Source: Nomia melanderi (Eukaryota > Arthropoda > Insecta > Hymenoptera > Halictidae). Taken from it: a stretch of DNA of 64,000 bases. Positions 44,160 through 55,599 of the stretch are shown here, in pieces. Location of the stretch: NCBI RefSeq assembly GCF_051020985.1, contig NC_135000.1, positions 1,674,001 through 1,738,000 on the forward strand, in the 5' to 3' direction. Under the pieces are notes generated by a model. It was not told where the DNA came from. It did not search any database and saw only the letters and a program-made list of their open reading frames with translations. A program made the translations under genes and the position numbers. How positions within the stretch are numbered: the first letter of the stretch is position 1; every line of letters begins with the position of its first letter.

Positions 44160-44262
44160 AACAAAAAACATGTAGAATATGCCCAAAACTTTCCTCTTCC
44201 TTGAATACATTACCAATATCAAAGTATATATACCAATCACAGTTCAAACCGTTAAAGGTCAA
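44160..44262 (-). mobile_element. Family D fragment
   Basis: 'cctcttccttgaatacatta' and 'aatcacagttcaaaccgtta' match the last ~100 bp of reversed D. Confidence 0.4.
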
Positions 44263-44329
44263 TAAATCACCCCACTAACAAAACCCCAGAAAACCCCAAA
44301 AACCAAAATGACAGAAATTCAACCAATGA

Positions 44330-45790
44330 TCCGCTCAACGGTAAAACATTTTTCCCCGAAACGGACACTTTCCCCGAGCGCACCCCAGCCACCCGTTCCA
44401 CCCAGCCCGATCACGGAGCCGCTCGACACCCGAGAGAAATTTAATTAAACGGCCCGGGTAAGGACCCCCCGGGAAAGGGAGGTTTAACGACCAGGACCCG
44501 GGTGCACGAGGTAGACCGAGCGGCTCGCTCGTAAAAGTCGTCTACCTGCCTCCGAATCTCCCGTTAGGAATGCCTTAAAACAATGCTCGGGGTTGACATC
44601 CCTCCCCCGCGCGTGCTGCCGTCCCCGCAGGGCTGGCGCAGGGGCAGCGGGGCGGCGGGGGAAGGAAAAAAAGCCGAGCCTCGGGGGGACGTTTCTCACG
44701 ACCCCTGCGCGCCTTACCGGCGGTGGCCGGTGATTTGTGCGCAAGCTCGTCGAAAAATATGCCCGTCGAGCGTGTTCCTCGCTCGGGACTCGAAAGGTAA
44801 CGAATGGGCCCCCTCGCGTTTCCACCCCGCCGCTGTCCACCGGCCAAGACGGACGGATGGACAGACGGACGGACGGACGGAGAAGAGGCGATATCCTAGA
44901 AGCGAGACTATTCCCCGAAGACCAGCCTCCCTATCGTTCCTCCCCGCGCGGTGGGGGTGGCTCGGTAGCCACCAACGAAACGAATGATAATGCGGGGGAT
45001 ATCGTATTAAAATCTGGCGCTACCTAGGCTACCCCGGGCCCTCGCAACGAGCTCGAGCGTTGGGCGCCAAAATAGATGGACCTCGTTACAAATGGAATGG
45101 AGTTTATAATCAGTATCTCTACGGTGGCATCTGCGCTGCTCTCCCTCCCTCCCGTTCCCCACCACCACTCTCCGGCCCGGAGGAGACACCGAAGGCAGGG
45201 CAGCGCCGAGAGCGTTGCACGGGACCCGGCCGGCCTGCCCGTAGAGCCTAGCCGTCGGGTGGGGGAGGAGGGAGGGAGGGAGGGAGGGGGGCAGCGAGTT
45301 TGGGTCTTGTCTCGGTGGTGTTCTCTTCTCTCTCCGGGTTCTTCGGGTCCCCCGGTTCTCCGTACTCGTTTATATCTCTCTAACCGGTGTGCGGCCTCCC
45401 CCGGGCCCCACCCCGCGGTCGCGGCCGGGCCCGGCCGGAGCGGGCCCGCTTCGTGGCTCGCTGCTGCCACCTGCACACGAGAAACAAGTCCAACAATAAG
45501 ATTATAATGGGCTGTGGGAATGCGTCGTATTTATCATTGGCCATTGTTTACCAGCGTCAGGTCTCACTTTTTTAAATTGAACCCCCTTCAAGCTCTGCCT
45601 GCCCCCCTTTCTGCTCTTCTCCTGCCCCCCACGCTTCCCACCCGCACAACGACCTACCGTCAGCCTGGTCCCGAGCTTCTCTCGGACGCGAAAGTGTAAC
45701 AGGGGATCCTTTGGAGATTCTGTGAGTTGGGCGTTAACCCTAGGATGATCAAGCGGGGTGGGGGATCTTTGAACTCCGCGCACCGAAGAT
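44330..45790. other. Largest CpG-rich island
   Basis: About 1.4 kb of strongly GC-rich sequence, including a (ggac)n run at 44850-44880 and a (ggga)n run at 45262-45290. Frames of up to 150 codons overlap in several phases on both strands. Peptides are Arg/Pro/Gly-rich and domain-free. It could be a promoter with a first exon, but no ATG-plus-donor combination stands out. Confidence 0.4.
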
Positions 45791-46344
45791 TTGGAGAATG
45801 TGCTTTTTCTGTTGCTTGGAAGAATTTTGGGGGAAATAAATTATTGTTAGACGCAACGATGGAGACTTTAGTTGTATGGTGTACTGATGATGGTAATGTA
45901 CAGTAATGTTATGTGTAAGGATATTGTAATGCATGCGTTGCTTTAGGATTGATACTGGATAAATAATTTTGATATAGTAAATATTCTTAGAAATATGTCG
46001 GATGCATCGGTTGAAGAGTTGGGAGAACGTTGCTGCAGGTATGCATCAGGAGCGACAATAAAAGAATTGAATATAATTTATGTAAGCAAAGAAAGTCTGT
46101 ATCAGATACGAAATACATGTATGTAATAAGCATTCGAAAGATATAATAATGTGTAATGGATGTATGGCATCGGATATGCTGAACTTCTGTTAGTATCGAA
46201 AGCATAATAAATAAAATCATATTTAAAAGTGTATGTGTACATGAATTTCTCCTTTATCTATTGCTCTGCTCATACGCAAAGCTGTACTTTTGAAATATTT
46301 ATATTTGAAGGATATACATCCATTAAAACTACAATAAATTCAGA
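45791..46344. other. AT-rich spacer, nothing recognized
   Basis: Two minus-strand frames (61 and 77 codons) are Ile/His/Tyr-rich without motifs. Confidence 0.4.
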
Positions 46345-46532
46345 TGGACTCTGCGCTCATTCTTTAAAACTAACTAATGAGAAAACGTGCATCAGTTAAG
46401 AAACAAAGGTATTTTATTTCAATATTTCACATCCTGGTGCATTATACAAAAGTTAATGCTATATGCGAGTTCGTATAATTCTGCTATATCAAACCAAGCA
46501 ATGACTGAGAGTCACTTTTCAAAGGATTACAT
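46345..46532 (+). mobile_element. Family C MITE fragment
   Basis: 'gttaagaaacaaaggtattt', 'atatttcacatcctggtgca' and 'gactgagagtcacttttcaa' align with C. The terminal GCAAAGGGTTAA is degraded to 'caaaggattac'. Confidence 0.45.
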
Positions 46533-46539
46533 TCAATAC

Positions 46540-47400
46540 GAATAAGTCTCTAACTGTTTCTGCTCAACCAGCAAGCTCCAGTATGACTGCGATACTGTCT
46601 CAGCGAGCAGCTGCCGAGCAGTTCACGTAGCTAAGTTCTCTTCAGCCTAGACTAGGCTAATACCAAGGCAACAAGTCAATAACTGCTTGCGATCTTCTAG
46701 CACGCCCCAGTCTGAATGCACTATTGGTGAATCTCGGTGAATCTCAGAAACACGAGGGTTGACTTTGATGGAAGCCAGTCAAAGCGAGCAAACGATTCTC
46801 CTTGGCGCTGACACAGTGTTCCAAAAATATATGTCACGACCACTACAGCATGATGCTACACCTTCCATTTAATAAGAAAGAACATAAGAAAGTGCTCGCA
46901 ATATCCAGTATCCCTTTCTGTTACACGGACATCGGTTAATTGAGGAAGAGAGTACAATGGCTGCTTTCTGCTATGGTGCAAAAGTGACCAAGTGTGACAG
47001 AATTAATCATCTCCCGACCAACGCCCAGTGTGGACCCATACAGATTGAGACTTGCGATACGATCATCGCTGCAGGTGATGGATTCGAATGTTCCGAGGCT
47101 TCATGATACGCGTTGGTTCAAACAAAAACTAACAAAGACTCCATCACCTGTAGCGATGCCTGCGTGTGTCATAGGCTGATGACTTGAATCCATACTGAAC
47201 GCCACAAAGGCAACAGGAGTCTTTCACCATGTACTTCATTCATTTGCTTATAATTTGGAGTAGCTACCGTATGCACACGTATCAAATTAGCACCGTAAAT
47301 GAGACGAAGACTGACCAATCAGACATTCCTCAGTCTATCCACAAAGTGATCAGTCCAAAATGTATCAACAAGCATAAGGTCCGATTATAACAGTATTCCT
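46540..47400 (+). repeat. Family G long repeat (copy 2) and flank
   Basis: 46960-47400 matches 42600-43030 (cagattgagacttgcgatac, gaggcttcatgatacgcg, aaatgagacgaagactgacc). The preceding 400 bp is of mixed composition with no gene seen. Confidence 0.55.
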
Positions 47401-47409
47401 TTCAAGGCT

Positions 47410-48075
47410 CATCTCCGGAACAACGCACTAGCCGGCCAAGACGCGAGAGGTCTGCAGGTTTCCTTCATCCTGGACTAGGCCCAACGACCCGAGTGCAATG
47501 GATCGGAGCGCGGCTGATAGATCCCAGCGCGAATAAATATTTGCTCGGGAGAAAGAAAGGAAAGAAAGAAAGGTAGCGAGGAAGGCGGCTGGGTGGAGGG
47601 AACAGCGAAGAGAAAGCGAGAAGGAGAAAGCCGACAGAGAAAGGAAGAAAGAGAAGAGCATCCTTGGGTGCATCCTGCACGCGCGTATTTGCATGCGGTC
47701 CGCGGGGAGCAAGTTCGAAGGGGGCGTGGGGATCTTCTCCATTGGTTCACCATCCGAGTAATGGTCGCTTGCATTAGCTACTCCGCGAGGGTCCGTCGGG
47801 CCCGTAGGCAAACGAGAGAGGACCCACTCCCTGCCCCCCGCCCCCCCTCCTAGTTTCTTCTTCCTCTTGTTCCTACTCCGTTCGGTATGCGCCACGACTA
47901 CGCCTACCGTGCTGCACCGGTTTACGGCGAAACTACGCCTACGTGTCCGCGCGATCTTTCCTGGAAGGGACGCGTGAATCCGCGAGGACGCGCGCCGTTG
48001 GGCGAAATCGCAGCTACGCTGGAATTAGGTAGGTACGCTTATCCGCGTTATCTTTATGCTCGCTTGTAATGCGAG
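47410..48075. other. CpG-rich island with purine tract
   Basis: A GC-rich block. 47550-47665 is purine-rich (gaaagaaaggaaagaaagaa-like) and produces Ser/Phe/Leu-rich spurious frames on the minus strand. A 60-codon frame at 47887-48069 is not recognized. Confidence 0.4.
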
Positions 48076-48174
48076 TGGCTTGAGGTAATAGAGGTTTACG
48101 TATGCTATTTCTGAGCTGTTGGGGGAAGACGGTTCTGTGAAATGTTGCTGGATTAATTGAATGCTGATGCTAAG

Positions 48175-48790
48175 GTTGAGGATGTTGATGGTTGATGATG
48201 ATTGATGATGGTTGATGATGGTTGATGGTTGGTGATGATATTGCGATGTTAGTTGCTTTTATTGTTTGTTGTTTGTATTGGTTGTTTCTGTCGTTGTTAC
48301 TTTTGTTAGTGTTTGTTAGGATTAATTGTATAGTGAGATTAAGATTAGTGATGTTGGTAATTGACAATAATTGATATTATGGGTGATATTGTTGTTGTTA
48401 GTGTTATTTACTCTTTATTATTATTATTATTATTTGTTAAGATTAATTAAGTACTAGTATTACTATTAGTAATATTGATAATTGATAATAATTGGTGTTT
48501 TTTTTTATTATGTATTATTGCTCTTGATTGTTTCTATTATTATTGCTATTATTATTGTTGGTGACGATTAATTAAACGGCAATATTACTATTACTAATAT
48601 TGTTAATTGATAATAATTGGTATTATAAGTAACACTGTAGTATTACTGTTTCATATTATTTATTATTATTATTGATTGTTTCTATTGTCATTAGTATTAT
48701 TACTATTTATTAGGATTCGTTAAGTACTAATATTACAATTTTTAATATTAATAATTAATCATTAATAACATTGTAATATCAATAATACTT
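48175..48790 (+). repeat. Simple-sequence and ~122-bp degenerate tandem repeat
   Basis: Starts with (gatgatggtt)n at 48180-48235. 'taattgacaataattg' then recurs at 48358, 48479 and 48605 (as taattgataataattgg), with (tta)n runs between. Confidence 0.65.
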
Positions 48791-49560
48791 ATTTCATCCA
48801 AAATCATTCCTCGGAACCTTTTTCACCCGGAGAACTCGGAAGTAGTTAAACTATACTACTTTGAGTTACTCGTATCTCTGTTACCTTAACCTTCAGTAGA
48901 TGCGGACATTTTGAAGTATTGGAAACCTTTAACAGAGAAACCTACATTACATATCAAACTTTTGATTACTAGGAAAACGAAAATTCTACATTAGCCTTTC
49001 ATTCTTTAAATATCTAAATTATCTGTTTTGTATTCTGGAAATAAAAGTCTAATGTTGCCAATATCAAGACAAGACCTATATCCTAAACGGTTTAAGGGAC
49101 ACGTCAATATGATACTGTTGATACAGTTTATGACTGCGTCGAGAAAACTTATCGACACTTGTCATGTTTGTAATGAAAGGATCTAGCAACAAACTGAAAC
49201 CTCGTGCAAGCACGTATTCCTATTTCATTCTCGAGATATAGATGAAAATTCATTTCTGTTATTCATTTACTTAGGGTCTAATGCAATTTAACTTCCTTAA
49301 CCCTTTCCTTCCGAACAGCATATATATATACCCTCTACAGGTAGACGCTCACATATGAAGAGCACCCATAAACGTCCACACAACATATACACTATATCAT
49401 GCCTTTATTTTACACCTTAACGTGGACTATTGCCAGGGGAGGCGCCAAAATTTTTAATAAAAAATTAATGTTTATACTATAATATCTACAAATAAATAAA
49501 CTTCATATTATAACGTAACAGTACAAATTCAGTGAAGTAATGTTTATTTTGTAATAAAGT
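48791..49560. other. Spacer with family E remnant and an unpaired TTAACCC end
   Basis: 48886-48985 resembles family E (ccttcagtagatgcggacat, aaacctttaacag). TTAACCCTTTCCTTCCGAAC at 49298 lacks a partner. Otherwise AT-rich. Confidence 0.35.
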
Positions 49561-49676
49561 TATTACTATTTAAAATGTATCTATATTATATCTATGAGAA
49601 GATAGGCAGACGTGGAGAAAAAACTTTTTTTAGGGTGGCGTAGTAGCATAAAGGTTGGAAACCGCTGCCTTAAGAT
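49561..49676 (-). mobile_element. hAT-like terminus
   Basis: Reversed, the right end reads AAGGCAGCGGTTTCCAACCT, followed by 'ttatgctactacgcc'. CAGCGGTT(C/T)(T/C)CAACCTTT is a common hAT terminus. The other end and the 8-bp duplication are not identified, so the left limit is arbitrary. Confidence 0.45.
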
Positions 49677-49680
49677 ATTA

Positions 49681-50318
49681 TTAACCCCTTGTCCTATGAT
49701 TTCTATCTCAACTATGACGACTACTTTGTCATTAATAATTTATTGGAAAAAGAGAAAAATTCTAGGCATATTCTACGCCTATGTTTCTTTTTAAGTATAA
49801 TAATCGATTGCAAATGAATAATATTTACTTCGAATTCGAATGAACTGATAAGGGAATCTTTTCAACCAGCACACGCTGATTTTGATGAAACATATGAGAC
49901 AGTTCTCAAGAAAATATTTCACATATAATTTTTCTTATCGGCCAACATCAACCTTGAAGTATATTCTCCACAGTATCTCTGAAACTAGGGGGTGTGGGAA
50001 AGAAATTTTCTTTTTGAATTGTTCGCCTCAAAATGAACAATTTAGATTCACTTCCTGCGCCCTCTAGTTTCAGAGATATTGTAAAAAATGTATTTTCCAC
50101 CCTCCACTTTGAGAGGTGATTTTATACATTCAAAGTGAATATTGACTGATAAAAAAAAATACGTACCAAATATTTTCTTGAGAATTGTCGCAGGTAAGTT
50201 TCATTAAAATCGGCGTGTGCTGATTGAAAAGCTTCCCTTGTGACTAATATTCGTTTGTTGAATCATGTTGAAGATCTTCACCACGAGTTTGGCACGTTGT
50301 TATAAGGCGAGGGGTTGA
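49681..50318 (+). mobile_element. Family D MITE interrupted by a fold-back element
   Basis: Left part 49681-49847 begins TTAACCCCTTGTCCTATGAT; right part 50242-50318 ends TTATAAGGCGAGGGGTTGA. Joined, they give a normal ~245-bp D element, so the middle is a later insertion. Confidence 0.65.
49848..50241. mobile_element. Fold-back palindromic element nested in family D
   Basis: 394 bp with arms beginning ATAAGGGAATCTTTTCAACC and, reversed, ACAAGGGAAGCTTTTCAATC. It is homologous to 13305-13727. The left arm 'agcacacgctgattttgatg' pairs with 'catta(a)aatcggcgtgtgct' in the right arm. Confidence 0.7.
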
Positions 50319-50454
50319 TTGAGCATTTGGCAACGTCAGGAGTAGAAAACGCATGTAAATATGTCGTAGAATGCCGAATGTCAGTATTACCTACTCAGTA
50401 TCGCCATTTGCAGCAGTCGTATTTCGTCATAAGCATGTCGTACCATAAGGGTTA

Positions 50455-50780
50455 AAAATGGAATGTTCGAAATCCTGCGTAACGTTCAACATGTTGGTAT
50501 CTGCGTGTACCATCGGTGACTCACACTTGAAAACTACATCAGCCGGTACCACTGATGGCCTACGCTTTGATGTCATCTAAGACGACATGTACCATGAAAT
50601 ATGTGGTTCATTAAATTGGTCTGGTAGATAGAAAAAGTTCCCATGCAGTTGGAAATTCATTCACTTATCGATAATATTAATAATTTCAAAGATCTTAAGA
50701 ATTTCACCGTTAGATGAGCAAAATGTGATATTGTACTTTTTCACGTGGAAACCCTTTCAGTGTCCAGTTTCATGCTATTA
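50455..50780 (+). repeat. Repeat family N
   Basis: 'ggtctggtagatagaaaaag', 'ttggaaattcattcacttat' and 'aagaatttcaccgttagatg' match 5300-5410. It is bounded on the right by a family A element. Confidence 0.5.
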
Positions 50781-51021
50781 ATGCGTTAAATGCGATGGGG
50801 GTCATTGGTGACCCCAACCAAATCGAATTACTATAGTTCACTCAATTAAACGATAATTATTTAAACACATTTCTATATTATAAATATCTATCTAATGCGG
50901 TGACATTCAACTAAATCAACGTGCAATGATAATAATGCAATACAATCAAATGATTTAATATTATATTTTTTCCATTTCGCATATTTTTCTCTGTGAAATC
51001 GCGCAGCATTTAACATGTTAA
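50778..51021 (-). mobile_element. TTAA-flanked MITE, family A
   Basis: Left end TTAATGCGTTAAATGCGATG, then GGTCATTGGTGACCCC; right end GCGCAGCATTTAACATGTTAA. 244 bp, with TTAA on both sides. Confidence 0.65.
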
Positions 51022-51119
51022 TCGTTATTCTACTCAACCTTAGTATATTAGAGATTGACACTAGTTATGATATCTGTTCCAGTTCTTGAAACAATTATAA
51101 ATATTTAAACAACTTCTAT

Positions 51120-51250
51120 TAGGGTGAGACGTAAGTTCGTGCGGTCTTTCAATGAAAATTTCAGGCTATTTGCCAATACTATTACATGTAACCAATCAAA
51201 GCTATGAAACTGTAAACTAGAAAAATGGACCTCCTGCCTATGGCTGTTCT
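51120..51250. repeat. Possible mariner end next to family G scrap
   Basis: TTAGGGTGAGACGTAAGTTC at 51119-51138 resembles a mariner terminus. From 51165 the sequence matches family G (ttaccaatcaaagc-type words). No partner end was found. Confidence 0.3.
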
Positions 51251-51266
51251 GATAAACATCCAACTG

Positions 51267-51442
51267 TAGGGGAGAGTAGGCTAAACCGGAACGTCTATGA
51301 TTTCGTAGATAAAAAGCTCGTATCGAGCTGGTGTTGCATGACGTAGACGTAATAAATCCTCGGTATACTTTGTGATCGTCTGCAGATCAAAGCACAAGTA
51401 TTATCTACGAAAGACGTTGGTGTACCGGTTTATTCTCCTCTA
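51267..51442. mobile_element. 176-bp TIR element, TAGGGGAGAGTA ends
   Basis: The left end TAGGGGAGAGTAGGCTAAAC continues CCGGAACGTC. The right end, reversed, is TAGAGGAGAATAAACCGGTA, continuing CACCAACGTC. The inverted repeat spans ~29 bp. A third terminus of the same type, in the right-end orientation, lies at 51852-51871. Confidence 0.65.
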
Positions 51443-51564
51443 TCTAGCGATATAAGCGATTCAGAATAATAGTCCAATAACTATTTCTGGATTCTTTAGA
51501 AAAGAAAGGATTGTGAAATTGTGTTAGAATAATCGAATACTGATAGTACGATGTATTAATAATA

Positions 51565-51815
51565 TTAACCACTTGTGCTGGAAAGACGTGCTACGCACGT
51601 AGTGATGTTTTTGTTCCAAAATTACCAACGACATATTGTACACGTCGATAGTCTTATTGGATTACATATTCTACATTATTTTGAAATCTACCATGTTGCA
51701 CAAAATTATTAGTGAACAAAATTAGTGTACATGTATGGATATAATAGGTGAAGACAAAATTCTTCGTGCGAGATCCTATTGAGTTTCTAAATTCGTTGCC
51801 ACCGCAAGTGGTTAA
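51565..51815. mobile_element. TTAA-flanked MITE, family W
   Basis: 251 bp with TTAACCACTTGTGCTGGAAA at the left and CCACCGCAAGTGGTTAA at the right. The inverted repeat is short (about 11 bp perfect). No other copy is seen in this window. Confidence 0.6.
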
Positions 51816-51851
51816 TTATTATTATTTATTAGTATTAGTAAGTGTAATATG

Positions 51852-51871
51852 TTTTACCTTACTCTCCCCTA
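51852..51871 (-). repeat. Isolated TAGGGGAGAGTA terminus
   Basis: Reversed, it reads TAGGGGAGAGTAAGGTAAAA, matching the ends of 51267-51442. With 51267 it could also bound a larger ~605-bp element that contains the smaller one and family W. Confidence 0.45.
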
Positions 51872-51889
51872 GCTACTGACGAATACGAA

Positions 51890-52830
51890 TCAGTGATAGA
51901 AACTTGGGCTGAGAGAAACTGGAAACAGAGCAATTAGCATTTCTCAGCCTAGCCATCAAGTGTCCTTTAACGGTACCTTTAATCCTCCCACCTCTGAACA
52001 ATGAACGCATTGTTCTGAAATTGACGGCACTGGCCAATGAGATTGTACACGAGATACCAGACCACTTGATAGGTTTGTAAACTAAGTAGAATTTTTGCTG
52101 CAATTTCTCTGGACATTACTGTCTTTTTGCTGCCACAGTCGTCGCTAAGATTGACGATGGTGGTCTTGCCAATAGTAAATTAGCGATCGGAAATGTCAGG
52201 AACCAGGAAATAAAACAAACAAAAAATTGACTGAGAAAAAATGAAAGCAGATCAATCAGCATTCCTCATCCTAGCCATAAAGTGATCTCTTAACAGTAAT
52301 AATGTGTAACCGTATTGACGAATAGCCAACCAGCGATCAAAAGTACCAAGTATTAGGAAATAAAACTACCAGGAAATTGGCTTGCGAGAAAATGAAAACT
52401 GGTCGATCAACATTCCTCAGCGTAGTTACCAAGTGATCTCCTAGCACTACTGCAGGGATATGAACTGATGTCTAGCCAAACAGCACAGAGGCGAAAGGTA
52501 TCTTCCCACTTTACAGTTTTATAAATGAGTGATCAAAAGTACCAGAAAGCAGGAAATAAAACTAACGGAAAATTGACTGAGAAAAAATGAAAGAAGATCA
52601 ATCAGAATTCCTCATCCTTGCCATCAAGTGATCTCCTAGCAGTACTGAAGGAATATGACTTAATATCTAGCGGAAATTATGTATAATAGTATTAACGAAT
52701 ATTAAATCAGTGAAAAAAAGTACCAGGAAATAAAATCAACAGAAAATTGACCGAGAGAAAATGAAAGCAGATCAATCGACATTCCTCATCCTGTCCATCA
52801 AGCGATCGAGTAACACTCGGAAGCTACTCC
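51890..52830 (-). repeat. Tandem family G array, ~150-195-bp units
   Basis: 'gatcaatcagcattcctcat' and 'ccatcaagtgatctcctagc' variants recur near 51955, 52285, 52435, 52630 and 52800. Between them 'ggaaataaaactaac', 'gaaaattgactgagaaaa' and 'atgaaagcagatcaatc' repeat in order. Four or five diverged units; no frame. Confidence 0.65.
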
Positions 52831-53560
52831 GATCTCAATCTTGCTATCGCGTCACACGACGCAGCAACGAGGCAACGTTTCCATTATTCCGTGGCACCCT
52901 TGCACATTAGCCCAGTTGTCCCCGGTCCTCGTTGTCCTCAACAGAGAATTCGATTCACGGTCGCACAAGCTCGCTAATTAGTCGGCCCGTAGCCTGGGCC
53001 AAATGACTCGATGGTCCCACGAACGGGGCCCATATGTCGACCCGGTCCGGGGTCAGATAAAAATCTTCGCTTCCGTCTCGTTCCATTTCACGAACTTCAG
53101 CTTTTCGTTCTCCGCGGAGAACGAAACGAAACGACGACGTCTTGTGCGTGCGTGCATACGTGCGTGCGTGCTTGCGTGCATGCGTGCGTGCGCTCACGAC
53201 CCTGGATGCGTTTCGCGATCCAGATCGAGGGGATCCTTATCTCGGGTCTACCCTGCTGCCTCTCTCCCTCTCGCTCTCGTTCGAGCCGCGCACCTTTCCC
53301 TCTCCGTTCCTTGGTCACGCTTCAGTCGCCGCAGAAAACCGTCTCACCTGGTTCCCCCTCGTCGACTCCTCTCGTGTCTCATCATTTTTACGTCCTTCCG
53401 GACGCGGCTACTTTCGACACGCGGAAGTCCTCTTCCTCCCCGCCTAGCGGCCCACCAAGATTCGGCACTTGGGCCGCGACTGCACGGACGGTTTAGGGGC
53501 TGCACGCGTTATCAGTCAGATCGGAAACCTTCTCCTTCTTTTGAAGGGGGTTGGAAACTG
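52831..53560. other. CpG-rich island with (TGCG)n microsatellite
   Basis: A GC-rich block. 53143-53192 is a (tgcgtgcg)n tract with 'cgtgcatacgtgcgtgcg'. Frames of up to 187 codons cross it on several phases; the Cys/Ala/Arg periodicity in their peptides comes from the microsatellite. No gene is supported. Confidence 0.45.
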
Positions 53561-53740
53561 TTGTGATAGCAGTTCCGGTTCCTGAAACTGGCATGAACGA
53601 TTGAAATGGAGTCGTAATTATTAGGTACTTTGGTTTTGGACTATGTGTTTCGGATATTATATTGGTTCTATAATTGTCTTTCTGTTCTAGAAAAAGTTCA
53701 GAAGTGAAATACAGAACCGAAAGATAAAGGTTAATATTAA
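53545..53740 (+). repeat. Family S repeat
   Basis: 'ggggttggaaactgttgtga', 'agcagttccggttcctgaaa' and 'aatggagtcgtaatta' correspond to 25985-26060. Confidence 0.45.
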
Positions 53741-54494
53741 TTATTTTAATATTAATATTTTATTTATAATTTATTTTATTAATATTCTATTATTTATTGA
53801 TTTTATTAATCAAATTAATTTAAACATTAATTATATATATATAAAGAAATGAAATAGTTTTAGGGACAGGCTATAACTCTCTTCCTGGTGGTGTTAAAAG
53901 CAAATCGCAAAAGAAATTTTTATACTATTTAACGAGCTCTATCTTGCTGCAAAACCAGTTTTTTCATAAATGTATTGATGGAATTGCAAATACTATAATA
54001 TATAATATCTAGAGAATTATGATATGATATATTATACAATATGTAATAAAATATAATATAAAATTTATAAAAAATTATAAAATATTATTTTTAAATAAAC
54101 TTAAATTTAACAAAAAAATTGTTTAAAAATATACGAAATGTAATATATAATACATAGAATCAATATTCCGAAGAATCGCAACCAAAGTCGATATACCTAA
54201 ATAATAGTTGAGCTTTTCATTGAACAACTTAACTAACTCCATTTTTCAAACTTTTTAACATTTGATCATTAAAGTGTTATCATTGGCTCTTAACTTTATG
54301 TATTTAAAATAAATTTCGTTATGACTGCGTTTGGTAGCATGAAATAATAAAGTCTTTTGGCCATGTAAAAATTGCAATAATAATAAAAATGATTTCAAGG
54401 GTATACTATTTTATGCATTTTACATGTTCTTCACATTGAAGAACATCTGTAATAACAAAGTAAAATACATTCTACAATGATTATTTGATTTTTC
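53741..54494. other. Very AT-rich spacer
   Basis: TA-rich low-complexity sequence, with (ta)n-like stretches at 53830-53845 and 53990-54070. Nothing else is recognized. Confidence 0.5.
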
Positions 54495-54925
54495 ATTTAA
54501 AGGGAAATGTTCAAAATCAATATATAACTGTAGCATCACATTCCATCACTTTTTCTTTTGTGGAATTAATCAATTTGCCCAACAAGAGGCCCAGTTATGA
54601 CTCTATTTTAGTTCTCCACAACAGTTTCAGTCAGAATCCACACAAAACACTTCCAAACCTCTATTTCCAAAACGTTTTCAATTCTTCCTCAGCCCTAATT
54701 CCTTTACATCCTCCAATTTTACATTTAAAAGAAAATTTTCAAAATCAATACATAACTACAGCATCATTTTCTCCACATTTTGTTCCGTGAAGTTAATCAA
54801 TTCGCCCAACGAGTGGCCCAATTATGACTTTTCAGTTCTCCACAACAGTTTCAGTCAAAACCCATACACAACGCTTGCAAAACCTTTTCAATCCTTCCTC
54901 ATTCCTAATTCCTCCACATCCTCCG
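54495..54925 (+). repeat. Tandem duplication, 228-bp unit
   Basis: 'ttcaaaatcaata(t/c)ataact' at 54510 and 54738, and 'gttctccacaacagtttcag' at 54611 and 54836, show a period of about 226-228 bp. The period keeps the plus-strand frames at 54485-54790 and 54787-55149 partly open, so these are not supported as genes. Confidence 0.7.
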
Positions 54926-54939
54926 ATTTCCAGTTGCCT

Positions 54940-55560
54940 CGCTTCACCCCACTGATCCCGTCTCTTCCCACCGACGCCGGAACATCCTCCAGGGTAGACG
55001 AGCGTCGAACCACCGGACGTGTTCCAGCTTCTTCCTCGAACCTGGAACAACACGTACCCGAGGCCGATTCGAATCTTGAAAATTTGCGAGGCCACAGGAC
55101 GAACTGGCCTCTGCGCTGGGTGGGAGTGGGGAGAAAGCTACGGGGGTAGTCTCGAGATCGGTTTCCACGAGGCGCGATCGGGAGGGTGCCTTTAGGTAGG
55201 TACCATTATGCAAATCCGTAGTCAATACCTAATACAAGATAATCGCAATGATTATACGTCCCGGTCTCCCTTCTCACGGGCAGGCGCGCGCGTATCCTCT
55301 TCTCGTGTATACACACACCACCCTGCGATCTCTGTCCGCGGCGCGCGCGGCCTAACTGTTCGTTTTGCGCGGCGCGCGCTCGCTCGCCCGCTTATCCTTT
55401 CCACCCTCTCTTGGGCGTCTGGCTCGCAGAGAACTTGAAAGTGCCTCGATCGCCCCCGGCGGGGTCTCATGGGCAAAAATGCTACGCCGCTTATCATATA
55501 CGCCCGCGACGCGGCACCTGGAGAGAGGGAGAGGCTGTGAACTAGTATGGGTTTTGTAAA
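54940..55560. other. CpG-rich island
   Basis: A GC-rich block ending in dense CG words (ggcgcgcgctcgctcgcccg near 55371). Multiple short overlapping frames, none with a domain. Confidence 0.4.
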
Positions 55561-55599
55561 TAAATAGAGAAAGCGACGGGAGAGTGATTATTTGATCGT

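Noticed and set aside
44575..45507. Exons in the 44.3-45.8 kb island
   Set aside because: Several open phases on both strands, no consistent splice-site pairs, and simple-repeat content.
47060..47110. Possible tRNA B-box (ggattcgaatg)
   Set aside because: No matching A-box, acceptor stem pairing or pol III terminator at suitable distance; the segment is part of repeat family G.
53003..53566. 187-codon plus-strand frame with Cys/Ala repeats
   Set aside because: The cysteine periodicity comes from a (TGCG)n microsatellite, and frames in other phases are equally open.
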